Shown piece after piece: positions 34,277 through 42,577 of a stretch of DNA of 64,000 nucleotides. The stretch spans positions 62,001 through 126,000 of the forward strand of contig JALUUM010000024.1 of the NCBI GenBank assembly GCA_027021365.1. Direction: 5' to 3'. The DNA comes from Spirochaetales bacterium (GTDB taxonomy: Bacteria > Spirochaetota > Spirochaetia > SZUA-6). The translations under genes were made by a program, and so were the position numbers. The notes under the pieces were generated by a model that saw only the letters and a list, made by a program, of their open reading frames with translations, searched no databases and was not told where the DNA came from. Each line of letters opens with the position of its first letter. The first letter of the stretch is position 1.

Positions 34277-36103
34277 ATGAAAAAGGTACTAGTATTTCTC
34301 CTTGTGTTGGGCGTTGCCTTTTCTGCCTTTGCAGGTGGAGCAAAAGAGACTCCTAAGAAGGAAGCTCCTCAGAAGGTAGAAAAGAAGGAAGAGGCACCGG
34401 CTCCGGCACCGGCAAAACCGACGATAAAGAATCCCGATACGTTGGTTTATGCCACCTATGGTACTATCGATACGCTGGATTCCGCTAAAGCGTACGATAC
34501 CGCATCATGGACCATCATGAGAACAATTTACGATACCCTGGTGACGTATGATGGTTCTGCGACGGACAAATTTGTGCCGGTTTTGGCAACAGAAATTCCT
34601 ACTGTTGAAAACGGCGGAATCGTGAATGGCGGCAAGACCTACAGATTCAAGATCAGGAAGGGCGTGAAATTCCACAATGGAGATACGCTGACTCCAGAGG
34701 ATGTTGCATACTCTATAAAGAGAAACATGGTTCTCGATGTAGGTGGCGGACCGGACTGGATATGGTTCTACGTCTTCCTCGGAACATATTCCTCCAGGGA
34801 TTCCAATGACAAAATTGTCGTAGATTTCAAGGACATCGACAAGGCAATTCAGGTTGATGGCGATTACGTTGTCTTCAACTTGAAGAAACCTTTTCCACCA
34901 TTCGTTAGTGTTCTTGCCGGCGCATGGGCGTCTGTTGTATCCAAGAAGTTCGTCATTGAGAATGGCGGATGGGATGGAACAGAGGCAACCTGGAAGAAGT
35001 ACAACAACCCGAAAGAGGATACGGAAACCCTCTATGACAAGGAAATGGGAACAGGCCCCTACAAGCTTGAAAGATGGGAGAAGGGCGTCGAATGCGTGGT
35101 AACGCGGTTCGATGATTACTGGGGGCCAAAACCAGCTCTGAAGAAAGGTATTTACAAGGTTGTAAAGGAGTGGTCCACCAGGAAGCTTATGCTCCTACAG
35201 GGTGATGCCGATATTGCCACTGTCGATCCTCTCTACTATCCGGAGATGGACAAGGAAAAGGGACTTAAAGTTTACAAGGATCTCCCAAGCCTCGTAGTGA
35301 CCGGTGTAAACTTCAACGAGAAGATAGCAACAAAAGACAATCCACTGGTCTATTCGGGCAAACTGGATGGAAACGGAATACCTTCGGATTTCTTTGCCGA
35401 CAAACACGTAAGACTCGGCTTCATATACAGCTGGGATGAGCAGACATACCTGAAAGATATTGCAAATGGTACGGCAATGGATCCTGTAACCCCGATACCT
35501 TACGGCTTGCCGTATAAGAATAAAGAGCTAAAGAGCAGGCCATACGACCCGAAGGAAGCGGAAAAGCATTTCAAGATGGCCTTTGGCGGAAAGGTATGGG
35601 AAAAGGGATTCAAGGTTGACCTTCTCTACAACACCGGCAACAAGGTGCGTGAAGCATCGATGAAGATGCTTGCGGAGAACGTTGCAAAGCTCAATCCCAA
35701 GTTCCAGCTTAATGTACGCGGTGTCGAATGGTCTGAGTATGTTGACAAGATTAGAAGAAGAACGATGCCCATATACTTCATCGGCTGGGCACCTGACTAT
35801 CCTGATCCTGACAACTACGTGTATCCCTACATGCATTCCACGGGAACATTCGCAGGAAGGGCAAGCTACAAGAATCCGGAGGCTGACAAGCTGATCGAAG
35901 CTGCATCTGTCGAGCTGAACCCCGAAAAGAGGAAACAGATGTACTACAGGTTGCAGGAGATATGGCTCGAAGATGCCGTTGGTATCATAAGTGCACAGCC
36001 CCTCGGAAGACGTTACATGAAGGACTGGGTACAGGGTCATTACTACAACCCAATGCAGAGCAGTCCATTCGATCTGTTACCGGTACTTAAGAAAGGCTAC
36101 TAA
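34277..36103 (+). CDS. Oligopeptide ABC transporter substrate-binding protein
   Basis: A 608-residue extracytoplasmic solute-binding protein of family 5 (SBP_bac_5). The signal peptide (residues 1-18) ends in SAFAGGAKE, followed by a linker rich in Lys, Glu, Ala and Pro. There is no lipobox Cys. The mature part has RKGVKFHNGDTLTPEDVAYSIKR and YFIGWAPDYPDPDNYVYP, typical of dipeptide/oligopeptide binders. AAGGAGG lies just upstream. A strong hairpin follows the gene before the permease genes, which would favour expression of the binding protein over the membrane parts. The exact ligand is unknown. Confidence 0.95.
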   Translation: MKKVLVFLLVLGVAFSAFAGGAKETPKKEAPQKVEKKEEAPAPAPAKPTIKNPDTLVYATYGTIDTLDSAKAYDTASWTIMRTIYDTLVTYDGSATDKFVPVLATEIPTVENGGIVNGGKTYRFKIRKGVKFHNGDTLTPEDVAYSIKRNMVLDVGGGPDWIWFYVFLGTYSSRDSNDKIVVDFKDIDKAIQVDGDYVVFNLKKPFPPFVSVLAGAWASVVSKKFVIENGGWDGTEATWKKYNNPKEDTETLYDKEMGTGPYKLERWEKGVECVVTRFDDYWGPKPALKKGIYKVVKEWSTRKLMLLQGDADIATVDPLYYPEMDKEKGLKVYKDLPSLVVTGVNFNEKIATKDNPLVYSGKLDGNGIPSDFFADKHVRLGFIYSWDEQTYLKDIANGTAMDPVTPIPYGLPYKNKELKSRPYDPKEAEKHFKMAFGGKVWEKGFKVDLLYNTGNKVREASMKMLAENVAKLNPKFQLNVRGVEWSEYVDKIRRRTMPIYFIGWAPDYPDPDNYVYPYMHSTGTFAGRASYKNPEADKLIEAASVELNPEKRKQMYYRLQEIWLEDAVGIISAQPLGRRYMKDWVQGHYYNPMQSSPFDLLPVLKKGY

Positions 36104-36143
36104 AATTAGACCCTTAGCTTTCTATAGCAGATAATATTAAAAT

Positions 36144-36185
36144 GGCAGGGTTTCGGTATATAACTGAAACCCTGCCTATTTTCTA
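36144..36185 (+). terminator. Intra-operon hairpin after the peptide-binding protein gene
   Basis: A perfect 11-bp stem (GGCAGGGTTTC with GAAACCCTGCC) with an 11-nt loop and a U-rich tail (TATTTTCT). It fits a partial terminator that lowers expression of the downstream permease and ATPase genes, or an mRNA-stabilising stem. Confidence 0.85.
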
Positions 36186-36249
36186 CTATTGACTAAAGTT
36201 ATTTTCTGATTTAATATTCTACGATTTCCCAGACAGACGGAGTAAAGCC

Positions 36250-37284
36250 TTGAGCCTTTTCAATTATATTATAAGAAGAATTCTTTTAATGATACTGGTA
36301 CTCTTCGGGGTATCACTTTTAGTTTTTTCCATTATGATGATAATACCTCCTGGCAGGAGGGCAGCAATCTATGTAAAGCAGGAAAAGATTACTCCGCAGC
36401 AGATGGAGGCTATGATAAAGAAGTACGGGCTGGATGATCCCGCTCCCGTTCAGTACTTGAGATGGATGAAGAGCATGCTCTCGGGAAATTTCGGTTATTC
36501 CGTCACTGCTTCGGCTCCCGTTCTGGATGGGTTTAAGGAGTACTTTCCCGTTACACTGGAGCTGGTTCTTTATGCCACCCCGCTTATAATACTTTTCGGG
36601 GTGTGGCTGGGAACGATAGGCGCAGTAAACAAGGACAAACCCATCGACCATGCCACTCGTGTTTTTGCAATAATAGGTTACTCACTTCCCACCTTCTGGC
36701 TAGGCCTTATACTGCTTATGATATTCTATGGCTACCTGGGCATTTTCCCGCCCGGTGTACTGTCGAACAAGGGTAAGGATATACTTTTCAGTCCCTCCTT
36801 CAAGCGGTACACGTATATCCTTACGATAGATTCGATACTGAACTGGCGGTGGGATATGTTCTGGGACGCCCTGTACCATCTGATGCTTCCCACGATAAAC
36901 CTTGTTCTTTTGAGCAGCGCCCTGATACTTAGGCTGATGCGTTCCAGCATGTTGGAATCACTGGGGCAGGATTACATAAGAACGGCACTTGCCAAGGGCG
37001 CAGACAAGAAAACAATACACAACATACACGCAAGGAGAAATGCACTAATACCCGTCATTACAATCTCGGGTGTACTCTTTGCAGGGCTCATGGGAGGAAT
37101 GGTTATCACTGAAACGATATTTGCCAGAACCGGAATCGGGCTGTGGATGGCGAGGGCAGCTTTGCAGCTTGATTTGCCAGCCATAATGTTCAATGTTCTC
37201 TTTCTGGGAACTGTCTTTGTCGTGGTAAACCTTATTGTAGATATAGTCTATGCATATATTGATCCGAGAATCAGGCTTACATGA
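36250..37284 (+). CDS. Peptide ABC transporter permease (DppB/OppB type)
   Basis: A 344-residue inner-membrane permease with six predicted helices. The first helix (LLMILVLFGVSLLVFSIMMI) and the conserved start RRILLMILV are DppB-like. The cytoplasmic EAA-type loop is at about 235-255 (YIRTALAKGADKKTIHNIHARRNALIP). The start is TTG 36250 with ACGGAG upstream. It lies between the SBP hairpin and the DppC-type gene (26-nt gap). Function follows from the complete five-gene set. Confidence 0.95.
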   Translation: MSLFNYIIRRILLMILVLFGVSLLVFSIMMIIPPGRRAAIYVKQEKITPQQMEAMIKKYGLDDPAPVQYLRWMKSMLSGNFGYSVTASAPVLDGFKEYFPVTLELVLYATPLIILFGVWLGTIGAVNKDKPIDHATRVFAIIGYSLPTFWLGLILLMIFYGYLGIFPPGVLSNKGKDILFSPSFKRYTYILTIDSILNWRWDMFWDALYHLMLPTINLVLLSSALILRLMRSSMLESLGQDYIRTALAKGADKKTIHNIHARRNALIPVITISGVLFAGLMGGMVITETIFARTGIGLWMARAALQLDLPAIMFNVLFLGTVFVVVNLIVDIVYAYIDPRIRLT

Positions 37285-37310
37285 TTTGTTTAAGAGGAGA
37301 GGTTTAGAAA

Positions 37311-38252
37311 ATGGCTTTGCATACAGCTGAAGACACTATAAAGGAAAGAAATGTTGCAATACATCCGAGGCTTCAGGAGTTTACCTTTTCTGCAAAGAGG
37401 TTTTTAAAAAACCCGTTAACCATAATCGGCCTTGTGATAATTCTTTCATTCGCTATGATTGCCCTCTTTGCCCCTCTCATTGCTCCACCCCAGAATGCCG
37501 ATCCGTACAGGATACCTCATACCGGGTGGAAAATGGCTCCTTCTCCTCCCTCTGCCGAGCATCCCCTTGGTACGCTCGAGCAGCAGTATGACATTTTTTA
37601 CGGTATCATCTGGGGAACGAGGCTGGCGTTCAAGATAGGTGTTGTAGTGGTAGCGGTGAACCTCATAATAGGCATAATTCTCGGTTCCGTTGCGGGATAT
37701 TTCGGTGGCATTACAGACGAGATAATAATGAGAATAACTGATATGTTCTATGCGATTCCTTTTCTCGTAATGGCCATGGCCCTTGTCGTTGCACTGGGAA
37801 GAGGACTCAAGGCCGTTATCATTACACTGATAATCCTGGGGTGGCCTACATACACGAGGGTTATCAGGGGTGAGATACTTGTTCTTCGAGACAGGGATTT
37901 CGTCCTTGCTGCAAGGGCAAGCGGAGCTTCTCATTTGAGGATAATCTTCAAACACATACTTCCCAACTCCATATACTCGGTATTGATAATAGCCTCGATG
38001 AACGTAGGAACCATAGTTCTTACTGCTGCTGCACTCTCCTTTCTGGGACTTGGCTCGGAAACGGGGTATGCAGATTGGGGCCAGATGGTCTCCATGAGCA
38101 GGAACTGGATAGTAGGGCCTGCCGATAACCGACTCGCCTTCTGGTATGTCGTTATTATTCCCGGATTGGTCATAGCGCTATTCGTTCTAGGATGGAACCT
38201 CCTTGGGGATGCAGCGCGTGACGTTTTCGATCCTAAGATGCGGAGAAGATAG
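37311..38252 (+). CDS. Peptide ABC transporter permease (DppC/OppC type)
   Basis: A 313-residue permease. It has a first helix at about 42-62 (IIGLVIILSFAMIALFAPL), the DppC-type loop HPLGTLEQQYDIF and the EAA-type motif FVLAARASGASHLRIIFKHILPNS. It pairs with the upstream DppB-type subunit to form the channel. AGGAGAGG precedes the ATG. Its stop overlaps the start of the first ATPase gene by 1 nt. Confidence 0.95.
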   Translation: MALHTAEDTIKERNVAIHPRLQEFTFSAKRFLKNPLTIIGLVIILSFAMIALFAPLIAPPQNADPYRIPHTGWKMAPSPPSAEHPLGTLEQQYDIFYGIIWGTRLAFKIGVVVVAVNLIIGIILGSVAGYFGGITDEIIMRITDMFYAIPFLVMAMALVVALGRGLKAVIITLIILGWPTYTRVIRGEILVLRDRDFVLAARASGASHLRIIFKHILPNSIYSVLIIASMNVGTIVLTAAALSFLGLGSETGYADWGQMVSMSRNWIVGPADNRLAFWYVVIIPGLVIALFVLGWNLLGDAARDVFDPKMRRR

Positions 38253-39553
38253 TGCAAAGATTAATAGAAACCAGAGAGCTGTATACCGATTTTTTTACCT
38301 TCGAGGGTGTTGTCAAGGCTTTGAACGGTGTAAGTATCGTTGTAAATCAGGGAGAAACCTACGGCCTCGTGGGAGAGTCTGGGTGTGGTAAAAGCGTATC
38401 GGTAAGGTCGATGATGCGGATAGTCCAGGCTCCCGGTAAGATAGTGGGTGGGAAAATACTTCTCTTTTTAAGCAAGGAAGACAGGGAGAAGGGGATAGAT
38501 ATCCTTAAGCGCAGTGAAGCCTACATGGAATCGATAAGGGGGAACGACATCTCCATGATTTTTCAAGAGGCCAGCACTTCTTTGAATCCGGTTCTTTCCA
38601 TAGGATACCAGGTCGGCGAGAGCTTTCTCCTTCACCGTCTCGATGAGATGCTTTCCGAAACCATCGATACCCTGAAAGGAGAAATAGAGAGTGGTGTAAA
38701 TATCTTCTCTAGACTCTGGAAGTCTTTTCAGATAGGAATGTTTCGAAATGAACTTGAAAGCTATCTGAAGTACAAGAGAAGGGTAGAAGAGATAGATCGC
38801 AGGCTCTATGAACTGGAAGACAGTGAAGACAGCGAATCGGTGTCGGAGAGAAATCACTTGAACAGGGTGAGGGACAGGCTGTCAAAGAAGAGCGGTCTTG
38901 TGGAATTTGTCGAACATTTTCCCGTATTAAGAAGGTACAGGAAGAAATTGAATAAGACCGTAAGAAAACATATCATTATGCTTCTCGAAGAGTTGGGTGT
39001 ACCGAATCCTCACAATATAGTGGACAGGTATCCTCATGAACTTTCCGGTGGCATGCAGCAGAGGATAGTTATCGCCATTGCACTGGCTTGCCATCCGACT
39101 CTTCTGATTGCCGATGAACCCACATCAAACCTCGATGTCACGATACAGGCACAGATAGTGGATCTGATAAAACTTCTCAAGAAGACGACGATATCCTCCG
39201 TTCTATTCATCACCCATGATCTCGGTCTTGTTGCCGAGATCTGTGACAGGGTAACCGTAATGTATGCAGGTGATGCATGTGAAACTACAAGTGTAACGGA
39301 ACTATTCGAAAAGCCGTTGCACCCGTATACTAAAGGTTTGCTTCGTGCCGTACCGAAGATAGATTCAGAGGGAGAGCTCGAGACGATACCAGGTACCGTA
39401 CCAAACCTGATAAATCCTCCTACAGGATGCAGGTTTCATCCTCGCTGCCCTCATGCAATGGAAATATGCTCGAAAGAAAAACCCCCGACTGTCGAGTATT
39501 CTGCGGGACATTCGGTGGCATGTTTTCTCTATTCAGAAAAGAAGGACATGTGA
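38252..39553 (+). CDS. Peptide ABC transporter ATPase (DppD type) with ~100-residue insertion
   Basis: A 433-residue ATPase, about 100 longer than DppD. Walker A is at 41-48 (GESGCGKS), the Q-loop Gln at 105, the signature LSGGMQQR begins at 264, Walker B is LLIADEP, and the H-loop is FITHDLG. The Q-loop-to-signature distance is about 159 residues against roughly 60 normally. The added segment (about 125-235) is charged and helical, likely a coiled coil, and lies in the helical subdomain that faces the permeases. The C-terminus has the oligopeptide-transport domain with a Cys-rich motif (CRFHPRCPHAMEIC). GTG 38252 overlaps the upstream stop by 1 nt. Confidence 0.93.
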   Translation: MQRLIETRELYTDFFTFEGVVKALNGVSIVVNQGETYGLVGESGCGKSVSVRSMMRIVQAPGKIVGGKILLFLSKEDREKGIDILKRSEAYMESIRGNDISMIFQEASTSLNPVLSIGYQVGESFLLHRLDEMLSETIDTLKGEIESGVNIFSRLWKSFQIGMFRNELESYLKYKRRVEEIDRRLYELEDSEDSESVSERNHLNRVRDRLSKKSGLVEFVEHFPVLRRYRKKLNKTVRKHIIMLLEELGVPNPHNIVDRYPHELSGGMQQRIVIAIALACHPTLLIADEPTSNLDVTIQAQIVDLIKLLKKTTISSVLFITHDLGLVAEICDRVTVMYAGDACETTSVTELFEKPLHPYTKGLLRAVPKIDSEGELETIPGTVPNLINPPTGCRFHPRCPHAMEICSKEKPPTVEYSAGHSVACFLYSEKKDM

Positions 39554-39555
39554 AC

Positions 39556-40620
39556 ATGGCAGAAAACCTTATAGATATTCGAGAGCTAAAGAAATACTAT
39601 CCCGTTCATGGCGGAATTTTCAAAAGACATATAGCCGATATAAAAGCGGTAGATGGTGTCGACCTGAAAATAGAGAAGGGGGAATGCCTTGGTCTCGTAG
39701 GCGAATCGGGATGCGGGAAAACGACACTTGGCAAGACAATACTGCGTCTTCACGGAGCGACATCCGGAAGAATATACTTCGGACAGAGCGAAGATATCAT
39801 TGAAAGGATCGAATCTCTGTTGAAGTCGGAAAATCCTGAGGAGAGGCAGGAGGGGGAAAAACTCCTGAGGCAGCATGACCTTACGAGGCTTTCGAGAAAG
39901 AATCTGCTACCCTTAAGGAAAAAGATTCAAATCGTGTTCCAGGACCCTTCCAACTCTTTGAACCCGAGAATGCTCGTAAAGGCAATAATTGCAGAACCAC
40001 TTATAGCTCAGCGGTTGATGAGCGGAAAAGATATAGAGAAGAGAGTGCTGGAACTTCTATACACCGTTGGCCTGGCAAAAGAGCATATGATGAGGTATCC
40101 GCATGAGTTTTCCGGAGGTCAGAGACAGAGAATTGCAATCGCAAGGGCTTTGGCTACTTATCCTGAATTCATCCTTATGGATGAACCTACATCGGCTCTG
40201 GATGTTTCAGTCCAGGCTCAGATCCTAAACCTCCTTAAGAAACTCCAGGATGAATTCAAGCTCACCTATCTCTTTGTAACGCACCACCTTCTCGTTGTAA
40301 AACATATAAGTAACAGGATTGCCGTTATGTACCTCGGTAAAATGGCAGAACTCGGTCCTACTGCAGAGATATTTGATAAGCCATTACACCCCTATACGAA
40401 GGCCCTTCTTTCTGCAATACCGATTCCCGATCCAAAGACAAAGATGGAGAAGATAATACTTTCCGGGGATGTTCCCAACCCCATTAATCCGCCCTCCGGT
40501 TGCAGGTTTCATCCGCGCTGTAAGTATGCAAAGGATATTTGCAGAGAGGTAGAACCTAAACTTGAAGTTGCAGAGGGAAGGCACCAGGTAGCCTGCCACA
40601 GGTGGAAAGAAATATCATAG
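39556..40620 (+). CDS. Peptide ABC transporter ATPase (DppF type)
   Basis: A 354-residue ATPase, the second of the pair. It has Walker A GESGCGKT, Q-loop VFQDPSNSLNPRM, signature FSGGQRQRIAIARAL, Walker B LMDEPTSALD and H-loop VTHHL; the C-terminal motif CRFHPRCKYAKDIC is also present. A short acidic helix (about 30 residues, SEDIIERIESLLKSENPEE region) is inserted before the Q-loop. ATG 39556, two bases after the upstream stop, fits the normal N-terminus. The gene converges with the nucleotidase gene; the two stops lie within a shared palindrome. Confidence 0.95.
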   Translation: MAENLIDIRELKKYYPVHGGIFKRHIADIKAVDGVDLKIEKGECLGLVGESGCGKTTLGKTILRLHGATSGRIYFGQSEDIIERIESLLKSENPEERQEGEKLLRQHDLTRLSRKNLLPLRKKIQIVFQDPSNSLNPRMLVKAIIAEPLIAQRLMSGKDIEKRVLELLYTVGLAKEHMMRYPHEFSGGQRQRIAIARALATYPEFILMDEPTSALDVSVQAQILNLLKKLQDEFKLTYLFVTHHLLVVKHISNRIAVMYLGKMAELGPTAEIFDKPLHPYTKALLSAIPIPDPKTKMEKIILSGDVPNPINPPSGCRFHPRCKYAKDICREVEPKLEVAEGRHQVACHRWKEIS

Positions 40621-40632
40621 ATTTTCTATGAT
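40614..40632. terminator. Palindrome spanning two convergent stop codons
   Basis: ATCATAG (40614-40620), a 5-nt loop and CTATGAT (40626-40632) cover the end of the DppF-type gene and of the minus-strand nucleotidase gene. The stem is A/T-rich and short; a bidirectional terminator role is only possible. Confidence 0.25.
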
Positions 40633-41262
40633 TGCCGGTAGTTCTTGAAGGCTCTGTACCCGTATAATGCCATTGTTGGATTTTTCTTCTTTTCTTGATC
40701 CATGTTCTATAAGGATGGCTTTTCCTCCCATTTCTTTGAATGGTTCCAGGTAGATTTTCAGATCATCTATAAATACCGTTTCTTCCGGCTTGATCCCCAG
40801 ATATTCGAGAACCCGCCTGTAGGCTGAGATGTTGGGTTTACCCACCAGTCGATTGAACCTTATATCGAAAATGTGCTGAAAGAAGTCTCTTATCTCCAGG
40901 TATTCCAGAACCCTCTCTGCGTGTTCTACAGGGGAGTTTGTCAGAACTGATTTTGGCAGTTTTATGCTTGCAAGCATTGTTTTAAGTACCGGGTCTTTGT
41001 CGAGGTAGATAGAGGGGTCTTCCGGATGAACTTCCCTGAAGAATCGATCGTATTCCTTGAAATCGTACTCTTCCATCAGGCCTCTCAAGGTTGTTCCGTA
41101 TCGGTCTCTGAAACCGACTCTAAGGGCCTTTGCCTTTTCAGCGGAAATGCCAAGATACTCTACTACAAAAGCTGTCATGCGACTGTCAATTTCTTTAAGG
41201 AGGCCACCGTCAGAAGGATAGAGGGTATTGTCCAGGTCGAATAGTACGTAGGTTACCGTCAT
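40615..41262 (-). CDS. HAD-family pyrimidine 5'-nucleotidase-like protein
   Basis: A 215-residue HAD hydrolase of the pyrimidine 5'-nucleotidase (SDT1/YjjG-like) type. Motif I is FDLDNTLYPSDGGL, motif II Thr is in VLTNSP, the Lys of motif III is in VGKPNISAYRR, and motif IV is FIDDLKIYL. The NTLYP start is typical of that subfamily. It overlaps the hydroxylase small-subunit gene by 4 nt, which ties it to nucleobase metabolism. The last 6 bases overlap the convergent ATPase gene. Confidence 0.88.
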   Translation of the reverse strand: MTVTYVLFDLDNTLYPSDGGLLKEIDSRMTAFVVEYLGISAEKAKALRVGFRDRYGTTLRGLMEEYDFKEYDRFFREVHPEDPSIYLDKDPVLKTMLASIKLPKSVLTNSPVEHAERVLEYLEIRDFFQHIFDIRFNRLVGKPNISAYRRVLEYLGIKPEETVFIDDLKIYLEPFKEMGGKAILIEHGSRKEEKSNNGIIRVQSLQELPAIIENL

Positions 41263-41741
41263 CTTGTCTTTTCTGCTGCTTTTCTAACTGCTTTCAGGAT
41301 GGTCGCATAACCGGTGCACCTGCAGAGATGACCGGATAGATACTCCTCTATTTCCTCATCGGTTGGATCTTTCGTTTTTTCAAGGAGAGCGGAGGAGGCC
41401 ACGACAAATCCCGGAGTACAGAAGCCACACTGTATGGCACCTTCTTCTATGAAACTCTCCTGGATAGGAGATAATTTAACGGTACCATCCTTTTCGACCT
41501 TTGAAAGGCCTTCCACCGTAACGATGTTCTTGCCGTTCATTTCGGCAGCGAGGATTATGCATGATCGAACAGGTTCTCCGTCCACTAATACGGCGCATGC
41601 ACCGCACTCACCATTCCCGCATCCCTCTTTGGTGCCCGTAAGATGCAGACGCTCTCGAAGGACGTAGAGAAGAGTGTCTTCCTCGTCAACTATCAATCTG
41701 TAGTCCCTGTTATTTACGTTTATTTTTATCTCAACGCTCAT
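41259..41741 (-). CDS. Molybdenum hydroxylase small subunit, 2x[2Fe-2S]
   Basis: A 160-residue iron-sulfur subunit of a xanthine dehydrogenase/CO dehydrogenase-type enzyme. The N-terminal plant-type cluster ligands are in GCGNGECGACAVLVDG with a fourth Cys after it. The C-terminal helical cluster is ligated by QCGFCTPG and HLCRCTGY. It passes electrons from the molybdenum site to FAD. Gene order is large, FAD, small subunit, with 4-nt overlaps. No XdhC or cofactor-synthesis gene is in the window. Confidence 0.95.
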   Translation of the reverse strand: MSVEIKINVNNRDYRLIVDEEDTLLYVLRERLHLTGTKEGCGNGECGACAVLVDGEPVRSCIILAAEMNGKNIVTVEGLSKVEKDGTVKLSPIQESFIEEGAIQCGFCTPGFVVASSALLEKTKDPTDEEIEEYLSGHLCRCTGYATILKAVRKAAEKTR

Positions 41742-42577
41742 CCTGCCAACCTCTCTTTCGCTATCTTATAAGTATCTTCCGCCAGGTTCCCTGCAAGAAG
41801 TTTTTTGGACATCGGGGCAGCCCTCAGGCTCGTGGCTCTGGGGTTCAAAGTATCGAAGAGGAGCCTTTTTACGCCCTCGAAATCTTCCCTTGCAAGAAGC
41901 TTTTCCGCCTCGACGATACGAATCGGTTTTCCTGCAACAGCGCCGAATGCCGCGCGTACCGCGAGGTTTTCAGCATCTAAGTCCTGCAACCTGATGGCGC
42001 AGTTGATAATTGCAAGGTCCATTCCATCCACCCTGGAGGCTCTCATGTAGCAGCTCGAAGAGCCGGAAAGAAGGGGAACAGAGAATCCTGTTATAACTTC
42101 GCCTCTCTCCATGTTTGCCTTGCCCGGGCCAAGGAAGAAATCCTCCATGGAGAGCTCCCTCTTTCCATCCTTTCCCGCCAATTGTACTGTTGCATCCAGA
42201 GCGAGGAGTGTAGATGCAAACTCCGCCCCTGGAGAGGCATGGGCTATGTTACCACCAATGGTAGCCCTGTTTCTGATTTCATGGCATCCGAAAACTCTTG
42301 CAGCGTCTTTCAATGAAGTAACCTCGTGGGGTAATTTTCCCCAGTGCAATATATCGGTGATGGTTGTAAGGGAACCTATTTCCAGCCTGTCATCTGAGAG
42401 TCTCATGTAGCGCAGTTCACCCTCGAGTTTTTTGATATCTACCACTGCGGATGGTTCTATCTTGCCCGAACGCTTCTCCACCATGACATCGGTTCCTCCG
42501 GCAAGAATAATCGCTCCCTCGTGTTCCAATAGTATGTTTATAGCCTCTTCAAGGCTTGCCGGTGCAAAGTATCTCAT
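41738..42577 (-). CDS. Molybdenum hydroxylase FAD-binding subunit
   Basis: A 279-residue FAD subunit of the same enzyme. The FAD-binding N-terminus has ILAGGTDVMVEKRSG, and the second conserved stretch ATIGGNIAHASPGAEF is present, followed by the CO-dehydrogenase flavoprotein C-terminal domain (about 165-275). It transfers electrons from the iron-sulfur clusters to NAD or another acceptor. It overlaps both neighbours by 4 nt. Confidence 0.95.
   Translation of the reverse strand: MRYFAPASLEEAINILLEHEGAIILAGGTDVMVEKRSGKIEPSAVVDIKKLEGELRYMRLSDDRLEIGSLTTITDILHWGKLPHEVTSLKDAARVFGCHEIRNRATIGGNIAHASPGAEFASTLLALDATVQLAGKDGKRELSMEDFFLGPGKANMERGEVITGFSVPLLSGSSSCYMRASRVDGMDLAIINCAIRLQDLDAENLAVRAAFGAVAGKPIRIVEAEKLLAREDFEGVKRLLFDTLNPRATSLRAAPMSKKLLAGNLAEDTYKIAKERLAG

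Noticed and set aside
39427..39555. Extended N-terminus of the DppF-type ATPase
   Set aside because: The extra 43 residues overlap the upstream ATPase gene and do not match the family; ATG 39556 fits.
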